A stretch of 64,000 bases of DNA from Aquanectria penicillioides (taxonomy: Eukaryota > Ascomycota > Sordariomycetes > Hypocreales > Nectriaceae), in the NCBI GenBank assembly GCA_003415625.1, contig PYIU01000008.1:868001-932000 (forward strand), read 5' to 3'. Position 1 is the first letter of the stretch. The number at the start of each line of letters is the position of its first letter. The position numbers and the translations under genes were made by a program. Below, piece after piece: positions 1 through 12,889 of the stretch. Under the pieces are notes generated by a model. It was not told where the DNA came from, made no database searches, and saw only the letters and a list, made by a program, of their open reading frames with translations.

Positions 1-1600
1 AAATATATTAGCTAAAATAATAAAAGCAATTATTACCTTTATTTAATTGCTTAATATAATTTTTAATAAAAGGAATATTATATATTTCCTTAAATTATAT
101 AATAGATTTATAACTAACTAAAAAATTGTAAATAGTATAAAAAGCAAAGCTTTTATATACTATATAACCTTTAAAGTATCTTAAAATATTATAAACTTAC
201 TAAAAGGCAATAATTAGGCTATTATAAAGCAAAACCTTTTAAAAACCTTTAAGTATTAAAATTTAAATCAATTAAATCCACCTAAAAATAAGCTTTAGTA
301 AATAAATATAACTTCAATCTAATCTATAGAGTATAGAGTTATCCTTTAATAGCTTATAAAGTATACTTAATTTAATAGAAAAGTAAATTCTATTAGCTAA
401 AAGGCTTCTATAGTATAGGCTTAAGCTATTTATAATGCTATACTAAAAAATATTATTATTAATATTTACTAATAGAAAGAGAAATATTTAAATACCTTAA
501 GAATAATAAGGTATAAGGAGATAATTGGGCTAATTAAAAACTTCCTTAATGCTAAAAAAGGAATTTAGATCTTTTAAATAAAAAAAAAAATAATAACTTT
601 AGATATTTTAAGAAAATTAAAAAACCTTTTATTTATTAAAATTAGCTTTAGCATTAAGAGCTTAAGTTCCTTAACCCTATTTAAAGCTTAAAAGGGAAGT
701 TAAGTCTTTTTATTAAAAGAATAAAAAAGCTATAAATTAATATAGCCTAAAATATTATAAATAAATTGCAAAAGTTAAAGAGAATTATATACTAAAAGAT
801 TAATTAACTAAAAATAGAATTATTATTATTAATTAAAAATAACCTTAATTAAGTAAAAGAATTTAATTATATATATCTCTATTATAACTTTTATATTAAT
901 GCAAATTATAATAGAGATCTAAAGTGCTTTTATTATATAAAAGTAAGGCATTTTCTAAACTATTGCTTACTTTTTATAGAAAATAAAAGGAAAGAATTTA
1001 TAAACTATAATAGCAATACTAGCTTTATTTAAATAGGGCAATAGAAACTCTTATTACCCTTAAAACTAATATATAAGCTTGCTATTAAAGAAAAAGTAAG
1101 AAAAATAGTTATTTTATAGATTCTAAAATTCCCTACCTTTAAGATTTATAGCTAAACTAAAGTTATAATAATAAATAAGCTAAATGCATAAAAATAGTAA
1201 ATTACTAAAAAAAAAAAGCATTTAATTAAAGACTTTTTTAGGCATATTAATTAATTAAAGTATAGCTCCTTAATGCTTAATAGAAATTCCCTTAAGGAGA
1301 CCTAAGAACCTAAAGTTAATTGCATCCTTATTAATAATTAAGCTATAGAATCAATTAATAACCCTTTTATTACTAATATTATATTAAAAACTAATGCTAT
1401 AAAATATATAAAAGTAAAATTAAAAGAGGAATTAATTAATTAAGAAAAGGAAAAAGAAACTTAATCTTTTATTTAAATTATAAATAAAGAATTTATTAAA
1501 AATAAAAAGATTATTAATATTATTCTTAAAGAAAAAAAAAGATTAAAATGCTTTTAATTAAATACTTAAAGTTATTTAAATAAAGAAATAAATTTATAAA
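1..1600 (+). pseudogene. gag remnant of Gypsy copy A
   Basis: This is a degenerate Gag frame, cut by the window edge. The best landmark is a CCHC zinc knuckle at 925-966 whose frame reads C-F-Y-Y-I-K-V-R-H-F-L-N-Y-C. Spacing matches C-x2-C-x4-H-x4-C, but the second Cys codon is TAT, as expected from TGT to TAT by RIP. Such knuckles bind packaged RNA in Gag. The frame is broken by many TAA/TAG codons at likely Gln or Trp positions. The 3' limit is approximate. Confidence 0.6.
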
Positions 1601-1699
1601 AAGGTAGTAAAATTAAAAGTCTAAATAACTATTAAGGACTTAATTACTTTTAACTCTCCCTTAAGTAATAATATCTTAAAGATAGTTTTTAATTATATA

Positions 1700-4600
1700 A
1701 AGAGAATAAAAGAAATTAAATAAATAAAACCTAAACTCTTACTAAAAAAGAAATAGATCTAATAAGCTATTAATTTAATTATAATTAATAATTTAAAAGT
1801 AATATTCTTAAAGAAGTACTTTAACTATATTGCTAAGCAATATAGTATTAATAGTATATTAATTAAAAAGAAATTTAAATTTTATTATATATTATTGCCT
1901 AAAGAATATTTTATTAAGGATTAAAAAAGTATTAATAAAATTAATATTAGCTATATAATAATTAAAGGGAGAAAAGTTATATTTAATTAAATGCATTTAA
2001 TAGTCTATATAAATATTTTAAACTAATAGCATTAAAGAACTTTAGCTTAATATTAAAAACTATTAAAAATTTAAATAAAGTTAAATAACTTTAATAGAAT
2101 AACTTAAAAAGCTTTAATGGATTTTAAATTAAAAGAAAATATTATCTTTAATAAAATAGTATAAAAATGCAAGCTAAAAATAAAGCCTATAAAAGCTTTT
2201 ACTATATTTTACTTTAATAATTAAATCTAAATGTATAAAGAAGTAAATATTAAGCTATTTCTTAAAAATATTTAAATAGTATAAAGATTCTATATTGCTT
2301 TAAAAGAATATATTTTTATTTCTTTTATTTTAGAAATGCCCTTTATTAAGGCTATTAAAATTATATTTAATTATATATCTTTAAAAAGAGAAATGCTTTT
2401 ATAATATTAACTTAACTTAATTAAGATTATTATATTTATTGCTAAAAATATTAAATAAAATACTTTAAAAAGTATAAAGATTACTTAAGGTAATTAAAGA
2501 TAAGTCCCTAAAGTTCTTTTAGACTAATAAAATTATAGGGTCTAAAAGAAAATAATAATAAGTATTTAATTAAATAATTAAATAAAGCATTAATAAAAGT
2601 AATAATTTAATTAATAATTAAAAATTAATTAAAGATTAATTATATAAAGGTAATAAAGGTAAAGAAAAAGCTATAATTAGCTATATATTAAAAAGAAAGG
2701 TAGTATTTATTAATATAATATATAAATAAAAAGCCAATAAAATATATTTTAAAGATAATATTCTATTAAATAGATCTATCCCTAAAGGGAATCTATATTA
2801 AAAGGAAAAAAAATAAAAGGAAGTAAAAGGAGACCTTAAAGAGAAGTTTAAATACTTAAAGCTCCTAATACTTAAGTTCTCTAAAATAGCTAAAGGATTA
2901 AGGCTATATAAAGAAAGACTTTAAAAAGTAATTAATTAAATAGAAGGGATCCTTATTAATAAAGAAAGAAGTATTCTTTTAAAAATTCTTTATAATAGAG
3001 AAGTAGTACTTACTTAAAATTTTAAAAAGTATAGAAAACTAAACCCTAAAGTGGCCCCTTTATAGATTATTAAAATAATTAAATATAAAGCCTAATAAAT
3101 AGAAAATATTTTAATTCCTAAAGGATTAAAAAAAAAGATTATTAAATTGCTAAAAACTTAAATAAAAAAAGGAATCCTTTAAGAGTTTTATATTGCCTAT
3201 TAAAACCTATATATATTAATAGTAAAAAAGAATAGTAAACTTTATTTAATTAATTTAGCTAAAAGATATAATATATATATAATATAGAATAAATTAATTC
3301 TTTTAAAAGCTAATAAATTTTTAGCTAAATTTAAAATATATAAAATCCTAACTCTTTTAGATTTCTTTTTAAAATATAATTAAATTTCCTTAATAAAAAA
3401 AAGTTAGAATTTAATAACTTTTAATATACTATTAAGGCTTCTTAAAATATATACCTTACTATAAAAAAGAACTAATTTAATAGTATAGTTCTTAAGGATT
3501 ATAATTAAAATTCTCTTTAATCTATTACTAAAAGTCTATTAAGCCTTTTTAAATAATATTGCTATTAAAGGACTAAAGACTAAATATAATAAAAAGAAAG
3601 TATTTCTTAATATATAAAAATTTATTCTAAAGCATTTAATTAATTTAAATAAAACTCTTTTAAATATTAAGCTATTTAAATATATAATTTCTATAAAGAA
3701 GTTAAAGTTCTATTAGTATACTATAGTTATTATTAGATATTTATATAGTATAGCTAAAAGGTAGCTAATAAAGAAAAAAAATTAAAATCAATAAATAAAA
3801 AAGATACTATAATCTAAAGTAAATTAAAGTATTTTTAGAAATTATAGGCTACTATTAAATTTAAGTTAAAAGATATACTTAAATTACTAAACCCTTTACT
3901 TAATTATTAAAAAAGAATGCTATATAAATATAAAGTAAGAAATAAGCTAATACTATAGTAATTCTTAAAGAAAAAATAACTTTTATTTTTATTTTAGTAA
4001 TATTAAATCTTTCTAAAAGATTTAAGGAGATTATCCTTATAATTAATACTAATAAAAAGGCTAAAGTATAATATTAATATAAATAATAAAAAGAAAAAGG
4101 CATTTAATAAAGTATAAATTTAATCTTTAGACTTCTATAAAATAAAGGTATAATACTATTAAACTTAAATATAAGGGTATATTATATAAAATTAAATGCC
4201 TTTATAGCTATATATATAGATTGCCCTTTATTTTAAAGATAGATTCTTAAGTTTTAGTCTATTAGCTTAATAGTAAAGCTAGCAATATCCTTAATGTAAT
4301 AGTTATTTAATAGATTAATTATATTCTATTATTTAACTTTATTGTTTAATATATTTCTAAAAATAAAAATAATATAGCTAATAGGCTATTTAAAAAAGGT
4401 CTAAAAGTATTTAATTAAATAGATTAAAAGGCTAAAGGTAATATTAAAGAGTTTATTAATATTTATCTTAATATTATTAAGATTAAGGATAAACTAATAG
4501 AATTAAAAAAGAATTATAATAGACCCTTATTGCAATTAAAAGAATACTTACTTTTATTAAAAAGGCTAATAGGTATTACCCTATAGAATTATTAATGCTT

Positions 4601-5800
4601 ATAGCTAAAGGCTAAAAAATACTTTATAAAAAATAGCTACTTATAGATTAAGGCTAAAGAATAGAAAGGCAATTTAAGGTTAATTATAGAGAAAAAAGAC
4701 ATTTAAAAGAATTTAATTAAATTATACTATATTAATAGAGGGCATTATAGTTATAATGCTATTTATATATTCCTTTTTAAAAGGTACTATTAGTAAGGTA
4801 TAAAAAGGAATATTGCAAAAGCTATTAGGCAATACCTAATATATTAAATGTATATTCCCTAAAGACTAATAAAAGCCTTTATATCTATTAAGCCTATTTA
4901 CTTAATAATAAAGATTTATTTTAATAGATAGTATATACCTTTTAATAAAGGATTTAAATTTATACTAAAAGCTAAATATAACCTTTATAAATAGATAAAG
5001 GCTAAGCCAATCCTAAAATTAAATAATTACTATATTGCAAAATTCCTTAAAAAATTATACTATTAGTATAAAATGCTAAAAAGAGTAATTACTAATAATA
5101 AAAAAAAGATTATAAAAGGGATTCCTAAAAATCTTAATAGCCTTAATATAAAAGTTATTAATACTTTTACTTATAACTCTAAAGTAAATAGATTTATTAA
5201 AGATAGTTATATTACTATAATAAGTTTCCTAAAGAAAAAGAATAAAAAAAAAGGAAAATAAATAGATATTTTACTAATAGCTTTACTAGCTAAAAGAGTA
5301 GCTATTTATGCTTTATATAAAAGATTACCTTTTTATTTGCTTTATAGATAGAAGTTAATCCTTTTTCTAAAAGTAAAAGTGCCTATATAGCATTTAATTA
5401 AATAAAATAATATAACCTTTATAAAGGATTTATTTAAGTAAAGGATTAAAATCCTAAAGTAAAAGCAAAAAGATATAAAAAAAGCTAGGCAATAAATAAT
5501 TGCATTCTAAAGGTTAATTGCCAATAAAGAGATTAAAAAGAATTAATATAGACTATATAAAGAGCCTTTTACTATTAAAGATTTAGTTTTTTAGTATAAT
5601 ATATAAAATTAAAAGAATATATTTTATATTATAAAAATAAAGCTATATTAATTAAGCCCTTATAAAATTGCTAATACATTTAATAAAATAAAAAGTTATA
5701 TTCTTAATACTATAGATAGAGTTAAGCTTTTTAATATAACTTATAGTAATTAATTAAAGAAGTTTATAGAGAATAAAAATAGGTAGTAAGTAAGTAAAAA
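1700..5800 (+). pseudogene. pol remnant of Gypsy copy A (protease, RT, RNase H, integrase)
   Basis: Degenerate frames follow Ty3/Gypsy pol order. An RT segment from about 3170 contains a residue run resembling L-T-L-L-D-F-F, then the catalytic box at 3546-3557 reading F-L-N-N, where the family has two Asp. An RNase H/connection segment follows to about 4100. The integrase core and C-terminal part lie at about 4700-5700. The only surviving open piece is 5073-5261 (62 codons), inside the integrase domain. Stops are RIP-type TAA/TAG. Element C lies in the homologous place of copy B (18746-26664), within integrase. Confidence 0.78.
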
Positions 5801-8800
5801 TAATAAAAAGACTTTTAGTATAAATTAAAAAATACTACTAAAAGTAAAAAAGAAAGAAAAGCATTTAATTAAATATAAATTAAATTTATAGAATAATAGA
5901 AATAAAATAAACTTAATTTAAATACTATAAAAAGCTTAAATAATAATACTATAATATATATTTATATTAAGCCTAAAAAGATTATTAAAGTTTAAATTCT
6001 AAAAATAAGCAATAATTAATAAATATAATACTAAAATATAGTAAGCAATTAATTAAATAGTTAGTAATAGCATTAAACTAAAAATAGCTAAATTACTATT
6101 AAAAGAAAAGTACTAAAAGTTAAAAAAAAAAGTAAAAATATTAAAACTAATACTATACTAAAAAAAGATAAGCTACTTAAAATAAAGTAAAAAAGCAAAA
6201 TAAAAAGCAATTAAAAGCAAATAAAAGAATAGTAAAAACTAAATAAAATTAAATAAAAATAACTAAAAATTGGCTAAAAACCTTAAGAAAATACTAAAAA
6301 TCCCTAAAAATCCCTTAAAATCTATTTAAAAACTTTAAAAATTATATTAAAAATTAATAAAAATAAAATAAAAATGCTTAAAAACTATAGTAAAAAAGTT
6401 AAAATTATTTAAAAATAGATAAAAATATATAAAAAATAGTAAAAAATAAAATATTAATATTTATAAAAAATTTAAAAATTTAAATATATTTAATAAAAAT
6501 TAAGTTTTAAGGTTATTAAAATAATATAATAATAGCAATAGCCTTAAAGGGTATAAAAATATTTAATTAATTGCTTTATAGTACTATTTTTTATTTATTA
6601 AACTATTATTAATAAATTAAAAATTATACTTAATTAATTTATATTAAAAGATAAGCTAAAAACTATTATTTTTATTAATTAAAATTTACTTTATACTTTT
6701 AATTAAATACTTTTTATATTTACTTAATTAATTAGCAATTATTAGCTATACTATTAATAGAAAAACTATATATAATTTATAAATAAATAATTAGCCTAAA
6801 AAAATCTATTATAAAAGTTAATAGTTAAATAGACTTACTAATAGTATCTATACTACCTAAAGGAAAGTTATAAGGGCCTTTATAAAAACCCTTTAGTTAA
6901 TATTTATAAAGAAAGCTTTATTTATATTTAAATTAACTATTTTAAATACAATTAATATAGTGGCTATTTATATAACTTAATGCTAAAATATATATATAAA
7001 AGAAAATAAAGATATATTTATTATAAGCAAAAACTATAAAAGTATATAATTAAATGCATTTATAATATATAAAAGGATTAATATATTTAATAAAGGCAAT
7101 AATAAATGCCTTAATATACTTAAGATAAATTAATAGCTAAATTAAAAAATACTTTATTAAATAAGCCTATTCTATAGGGATATATATAGACTAAAGTTAG
7201 CATTAAAGGAAAAGATCTATATTAAAATAAAGTATTAAATTATAAAATAGTAACTATAAAATAAACTATTAAGTAAGTTTACAATTAATCTATTTGCTAT
7301 CTTCCTTAAAGGCAATTTTAATATATAAGGGCTAGCTAAATTAATTAAAAGCTTAAAAGCTATAAATCTAAATATTAAAGTATTATTAAATCTAAAAGTA
7401 TTTAATTAATTATTAAATAAAAATAATAGTTAAAAAGCAATATAAAAAGTAATACTTATTAATTGTTTAATAGCAATACTAATAGCATTAATTAAAGCCT
7501 TATAGAAAAAACTATTATAAATATATTAATAAATAAAGCATTAATAAAAGAATTTAAAAGCCTAAATATAGCTAATAGTAAAATTGCATATATTAAGGAG
7601 ATAATTATAAGGTATAAAGGTAAAAGACTTAAGCTTATTGCAATATAAAGCTATTATAAAATAAAGAATAAAAATTGCAATAATAACTAAAGGTATAAAA
7701 GAATTAAAAAGGTAAAAAATAATAAACTAAAAAAAAAGAAATAAAAAAGAAGGCTAATATAATGCTTTTATAATAAATAGAAAATTAACCCTTAAGATTT
7801 AAAGTAAAAACTAAATACTAATAAAATTCTTATTAAATATTAAAAAGTATATTATTTTAAGAAACTTATTAGTATTTATATATATATAAATATTAAAATA
7901 GTAATTTACTTAAATAATATTAAACTAAAAATAAAGGCACCTAAATTATATTAATCTATTTTATACCTATAACTTTTTCCCTTCTTTTAATAATTTTATA
8001 GTAAATTATATTACTTTAACTTTATTTATAATACCTATAAAATACTAATAATCTTTATCTCTTAAATTATAAGCATTTAATTATAAGCTTTTAAACTCTT
8101 TATTAATCTTTACTTTATTCTATAATAAAGCTAAAGAAAGCAATCTTAAGTGCAATTACTTTAAAGGTGCAATTTTTAATATTAAGTAAAGACCTTTATA
8201 TAGCTAAAAAAGTTATTTAAAATAAAGATAGAATTAAAGATTTCTTTTCTTTTAGTAAAAAAAATACTATTAAAATATTTAATTAATTGCTTAATAGTTA
8301 ATCTATACTATTTTACCTTTAAATAAATTAAGATTATTAATTTAATAAATTAAAAATTTAATTTATTTTAAGTAATAAAAGCAATTTAAATTCTTAGCTT
8401 ATTAATATTAATTACTTTAAAGACTTCTTTTTTAACTTTTATTAAATTTAAATATTTTATTATTAAAATCTATAGAATTTATTTAAAAACCTATAGAAAA
8501 AAGAAATAGCCTTAAACTTTAGTATTTAAGCTCTTTTTACTACCCTTATCTATAGACTTATTAATATCTTTATAATTTACTAAATCAATCTTTTAATTAT
8601 AAGCACTAAAGTTAAAAAGAATAAATAAAAGTAAAAAAGCTTCTTTTATAAGCTTTTACTAAAAGGAATAAATATTAAAAAGACTAAATATTTAATTAGT
8701 TTTATACCTATTAAATTTTAATAAGCAATATACAATAAAAGGCTATTAATTAACTTTATTTATTTTATTAATACTATCTATTAAAGCTTCTTTATTTAAA

Positions 8801-10640
8801 ATAGATAGCTAAAGCATTTAATTATTTATAATACTATTAATATCCTTTAGAATAAATAAGCTATTATACTTACTATAGTATAAAGGGAAATTATAACTAA
8901 AATAGAATTGCTTTATAATTTCTCTATTTTTATTATATCTATTATTAAGTAAACTAAAAATTAAAAATATAGCTTTTTAGGCACTTTCCTTTTCTTTTTT
9001 AATATTTAAGGAATAGTTAAACTTACTAAAACTTTAATTATTAAATGCCTTATAACCTAGCCCTTAATCTTTAATAATAGGTATAATACTATTAATAATC
9101 CCCTTTTAGCATTAATATATTGCAATTAGATTTTTATTAAGCGTAAATAAAGAAAAAGTACTTAATTAATTGCTTTAAATACTAATTAAATATAAAACTT
9201 TATTAATACTATTATTCTTAATAAACTTAATATTATTAATAAAAAGTTCTTTAATTAATATAAGCTTATAGAACTTACTAAAACCTAAAAATCTATTTAT
9301 ATTTTAAAATTTTAAAATAATTCCTTTAATATTTAATAGCTTTATATTAATTTAAAAGGTTATTATATAATAAGCTAAAAGGGAGTTAATTATTAAACTT
9401 TTAAAAATAAATATTAAATTATCTTAAAGCTATTTAATCCTTAAGGCAATAGCTATTAAATAAGTCTACTTTTACTATTAGGCCCTTAATTGCCTTACTA
9501 TCTTTTAGCTAATAATTTAATTAAATGCTATTAAACTTATAGGTATTAAATAATAAATAGATTTTCTATTAAAATTAATAAATCTATTAAAATTATTATT
9601 ACCTTAAATAATAATAAAGGAAAAGGTTTTAAATAAACCCTAAACTACTAAAGTTAAAGCATTAAAGCAATTTGCCTTTATAGTCTATACCTTAAGTTTA
9701 AAACTTTTACCTTTAAACCTATTATTAAGCCTAAACTAATAATTAAACTTATTTAGCCCCTATATAAATTGCTTATTAGCTTATTAATTTATATAAATAC
9801 TATTTAATTAAGTATACTTAAAAAAGAAATCTAAATTAATTAAAATATATCTATTTATTTTAATGCATTTAATTAAATATTTATTAACTCCTTAAGTAAA
9901 AAGCAAGTAATTAAATTAATTTAATTAATTTAATAAATACCTTTATTTAAATTAGCTATTTTATAGCAATTTAATTAAATAAATTTAAATTTATTTATTA
10001 CTAAAAGTAATAAATAAAGTTTTTATAAGCACTTTATATTACCTTTATTAATTCCTTAATTAATTAAATATATAGCAAAAGAAAGAAGTTATACTATAAT
10101 TATTAATACTATAATTAAAAATATTATTAATACTATTATTTAAATCTAATAAAGTAATTATAATTTAAACTATATTGCCTTTACTAAAAGAAAGATAACT
10201 ATTAAAACTAAATAAATAAATTTATTTTAGATTAATTAATAGACTATTTTTAAACTCCTTTAAATAAAAAGCTAAATCTTTTATATACTAAAAGGATTAA
10301 TCTTAATAAACTAATAGAATAAAATTATAATTATTGCTTATAAGCTATTTAAACCTTTAATTTCTATTTATTAGTTTTATATTAATTAATACTATAATTA
10401 AAAACTATATTATAGAGAAAGGTAATAGTAAAGTTAAAATAAAGAGATTAAGTATTAAAAGTAAAATAAATTATAAAAGAAGATAATAGTAAGTTAAATA
10501 ATAAATTATAAATATAAAGCATTTAATTAAATGCTTCTTTTAAGATTTTCTTTATATTTAAATAGATTAAGCTTAAAGTTTTCCTTTTATATTATGCTTT
10601 TAGTTTACTTAAAGGTAAATATTAAGGCATTAAGGAGGGA
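5800..10640. other. Post-pol internal region of Gypsy copy A
   Basis: About 4.8 kb separate the end of integrase from the 3' LTR, far more than a simple Gypsy element needs. I recognise no standard domain. From 5800 to 8030 no frame is more open than chance. On the opposite strand at about 9900-8030 one frame reads as a protein-like sequence (separate entry). The purine tract ending at 10640 directly adjoins the LTR and fits a polypurine tract used for plus-strand priming. The same region recurs in copy B at about 27611-32454. Confidence 0.6.
8030..9900 (-). pseudogene. Possible antisense ORF remnant in Gypsy copy A
   Basis: Reading the minus strand from about 9900 down to 8030 in a single frame gives a polypeptide with ordinary composition, including Asp, Glu, Gly and Lys. 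It has several open runs of 40 or more codons, for example around 8870-9000. Stops are TAA/TAG, which RIP makes from Gln and Trp codons. Overall stop density is only about what base composition predicts, so the case rests on composition and continuity and is weak. I do not recognise the product. The homologous stretch of copy B is about 29841-31711. Confidence 0.3.
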
Positions 10641-11023
10641 TAAATTAAGGTTTAAGGTAATATAAATTAATCTATTATTAGGTTAATTAAAAAGATAAAA
10701 GGGACCTTAAAGATATAGGAAATAAATAGGCAGTTTTCTTTAATTAATTTTTATTTTTAAAATTCTAAATTCCTTGCATTTAGACTCTATTGAAGTTTTA
10801 ATATAGCCCTTTATAATATTACTTTATTTATAACTTTTTGCCCTATTTTCTTTCTTTCTTTTCTTTAAGGGATACTTTAAAGCATTCAATTAAATGCTTT
10901 AATACTCTTTTAAGTTATTTGCAGCTGCTTAAAAAGGCTATTCAATCTTTAACTGAACCTACTTACTCTATACCCTTTTAGGTAGGGTATATATTTTGGC
11001 CAGTATCCCTATCTATTAATATA
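10641..11023 (+). repeat. 3' LTR of Gypsy copy A (383 bp)
   Basis: It is identical in length (383 bp) to the two LTRs of copy B. It begins TAAATTAAGG and ends AATATA, which revert to TG...CA ends if RIP is undone. A purine tract lies just before it. It contains a 22-base near-palindrome at about 10882 centred on AATT. The bases directly after it are ATAC, the same four bases that flank copy B. Confidence 0.9.
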
Positions 11024-12506
11024 ATACCCTATAAAGACTATAAGCTTACTAAAAGCATAAGGTTTTTATTAAAAACACTATAAAAGAGAGTAAACTATAT
11101 ATTTAATCTCCTTTATATAGACTTTATAGAATTAAGTTTATATATATATAATAGAAAAAGGTATTTTAAGCTTATAACTAATAATAAAAGCTATTACTTT
11201 TATAGTAATTTACTTAAAAAGAAAAGCAATACTATTACCTTAATAAAAGAAGATCTTTTAGTATTTAAAACTATTATAGCTTATAGTTTACCCTAAAAGA
11301 TATAGTTTAATAGTAACTATAAATTTATTAATAGAAAGGTTAATAAACTCCTCTTAAAGATAGGGATCCTTATGATTATTATGCTATTATATAGCTATAA
11401 ATAGAATAGCTTTACTAAATAGGCAAATTATATAATTTAAAAAAAGGCAAAAAGTATAATAATAGCAATAAATATCCCTTTTGGGCTATAAAAAGAGATT
11501 ATTCTTATAGTTATATATATTGCTAATATTATAGCAATAAGATTATTAAATTAAAAGACCCTTTATAAAGTTTACTTTATAGATTTAATTCTAAAAAAGG
11601 AATATATATTAAGCATTAAGTATTTATAGATTTTAGGGTTAAAGGCATTTATTTATATTAAATAGAAAAAGTGCAATAGATTTAAGAAAATACTGCCTTA
11701 TAGTTAAAAAGGAATTCTTATAGGATTTTAAGGAATTAAGGCATATAGGATTTAAAACCTTAAGATAAAGAAAGTTATTATAATAATATATATAATATTC
11801 TATAAGCCTATTTTACTATTTATAGTAAAAGGTAAAGAGATTATTTAATTATAGCTAAAAAGAGCATTTAATAACTTTAAGAGATACTTTATAATGCTAG
11901 TAATAGCTATAAAAAAGTAAATTCTAGCTGCCTGCATTAATGCCAATCTAGCTATAGTCTATAATGCCCTTAATTAGCTAAATGCTAATCTTTAAAGGGA
12001 GGCATTCTTTAAGGAGATTTATACTTTTATTAATAAAGGCATACTTAAATTTATCCTAAAGAGAGAGTTACTAAAAGGCAAAAGACTACTTATAGTAAAG
12101 TAGGTAAATTAATATAAAAGAGATAAAAATAGTATAATAGTTATATATAAAGCTTAATTTATAGCATATAGCTTTATGCAAAAGGAAGGCATTAATTACT
12201 AAAAGACCTTCTCCTTTACTATAAAAGCCAACTTCTAGAGGATACTACTTGCTTATATTATATAGATCGAGAAGAAGCTATTATAGAATAATATAATTAT
12301 AGTATACTTAAATAAAAAGCTAAAAGAAAATATCTATATTATAACCTTCTCTTTACTTAATAAGTTCTTTAAGGATTTAAAATATAAACATTTAGCTAAA
12401 AAAGTAAGCTATAAATAAGGCATTAAGTATATTATATAGTTACTTATAGCCCTATATAGCCTTAAGTAAAGTGCCTAATAATAGTAAAAGAAACTAAAGA
12501 AAATAC
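11024..12506 (+). pseudogene. Ty1/Copia pol fragment, left half (integrase and N-terminal RT)
   Basis: A degenerate plus-strand frame follows Copia order. It starts at the Cys-x-x-Cys of the integrase zinc-binding motif (TGT codons now TAT) and continues through the integrase core and a linker with the Copia-type signature K-A-F-I-Y-I. The N-terminal RT ends near 12480 in a run resembling L-Y-S-L-K-Q-S, where Copia has LYGLKQ. Stops are RIP-type. The frame breaks at 12506, where copy B is inserted, and resumes in phase at 32842. The left part of the Copia element is left of copy A, outside the window. Confidence 0.82.
12503..12506 (+). repeat. Left target-site duplication of Gypsy copy B (ATAC)
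   Basis: ATAC directly precedes the 5' LTR and is repeated at 32838-32841 directly after the 3' LTR. Removing the element and one copy rejoins the Copia RT frame without a shift, which independently supports the junction. Confidence 0.8.
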
Positions 12507-12889
12507 TAAGTTAAGGTCTAAAATAATATAGATTAATCTATTATTAAATTAATTAAAAAAATAAAAGGGACTTTAGAGATATAGGAAATAAATAGGCAGT
12601 TTTCTTTAATTAATTTTTATTTTTAAAATTTTAAATTTCTTGCATTTAGACCCTATTAAAGTCCTAGTGCAGCCCCTTATAATATTACTTTATTTATAAC
12701 TTTTTGCTCTATTTTCTTTCTTTCTTTTCTTTAAGGGACACTCTAAAGCATTTAATTAAATGCTTTAATACTCTTTTAAATTATTTATAGCTATTTAAAA
12801 AGGCTATTTAATCTTTAACTAAACCTACTTACCCTATACCCTTTTAGGTAGGGTATATATTTTAGCCAATATCCCTATTTATTAATACA
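12507..12889 (+). repeat. 5' LTR of Gypsy copy B (383 bp)
   Basis: It starts TAAGTTAAGG (TG end after undoing RIP) and ends AATACA. It aligns end to end with 10641-11023 and 32455-32837. A perfect 22-base palindrome sits at about 12746 inside it. Confidence 0.92.

Larger units (their letters stand above)
1..11023 (+). mobile_element. Large Ty3/Gypsy LTR retrotransposon, copy A (left end outside window)
   Basis: Base 1 aligns with base 13889 of copy B, so about 1.4 kb (5' LTR and leader) lies left of the window. Order: gag with a damaged CCHC knuckle (925-966), protease/RT/RNase H/integrase (about 1700-5800), about 4.8 kb of further internal sequence, a purine tract (10632-10640) and the 3' LTR (10641-11023). 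From copy B, a full element would be about 12.4 kb, large for a fungal Gypsy element. It is inserted in a Copia element just before the Cys-x-x-Cys of the Copia integrase zinc-binding motif; the Copia sequence resumes at 11024. All coding is destroyed by RIP. Confidence 0.88.

Noticed and set aside
7080..7880. Plus-strand protein-like frame after pol in Gypsy copy A
   Set aside because: Stop density (about one per ten codons) is no lower than expected from base composition, and composition is Lys/Ile/Leu only.
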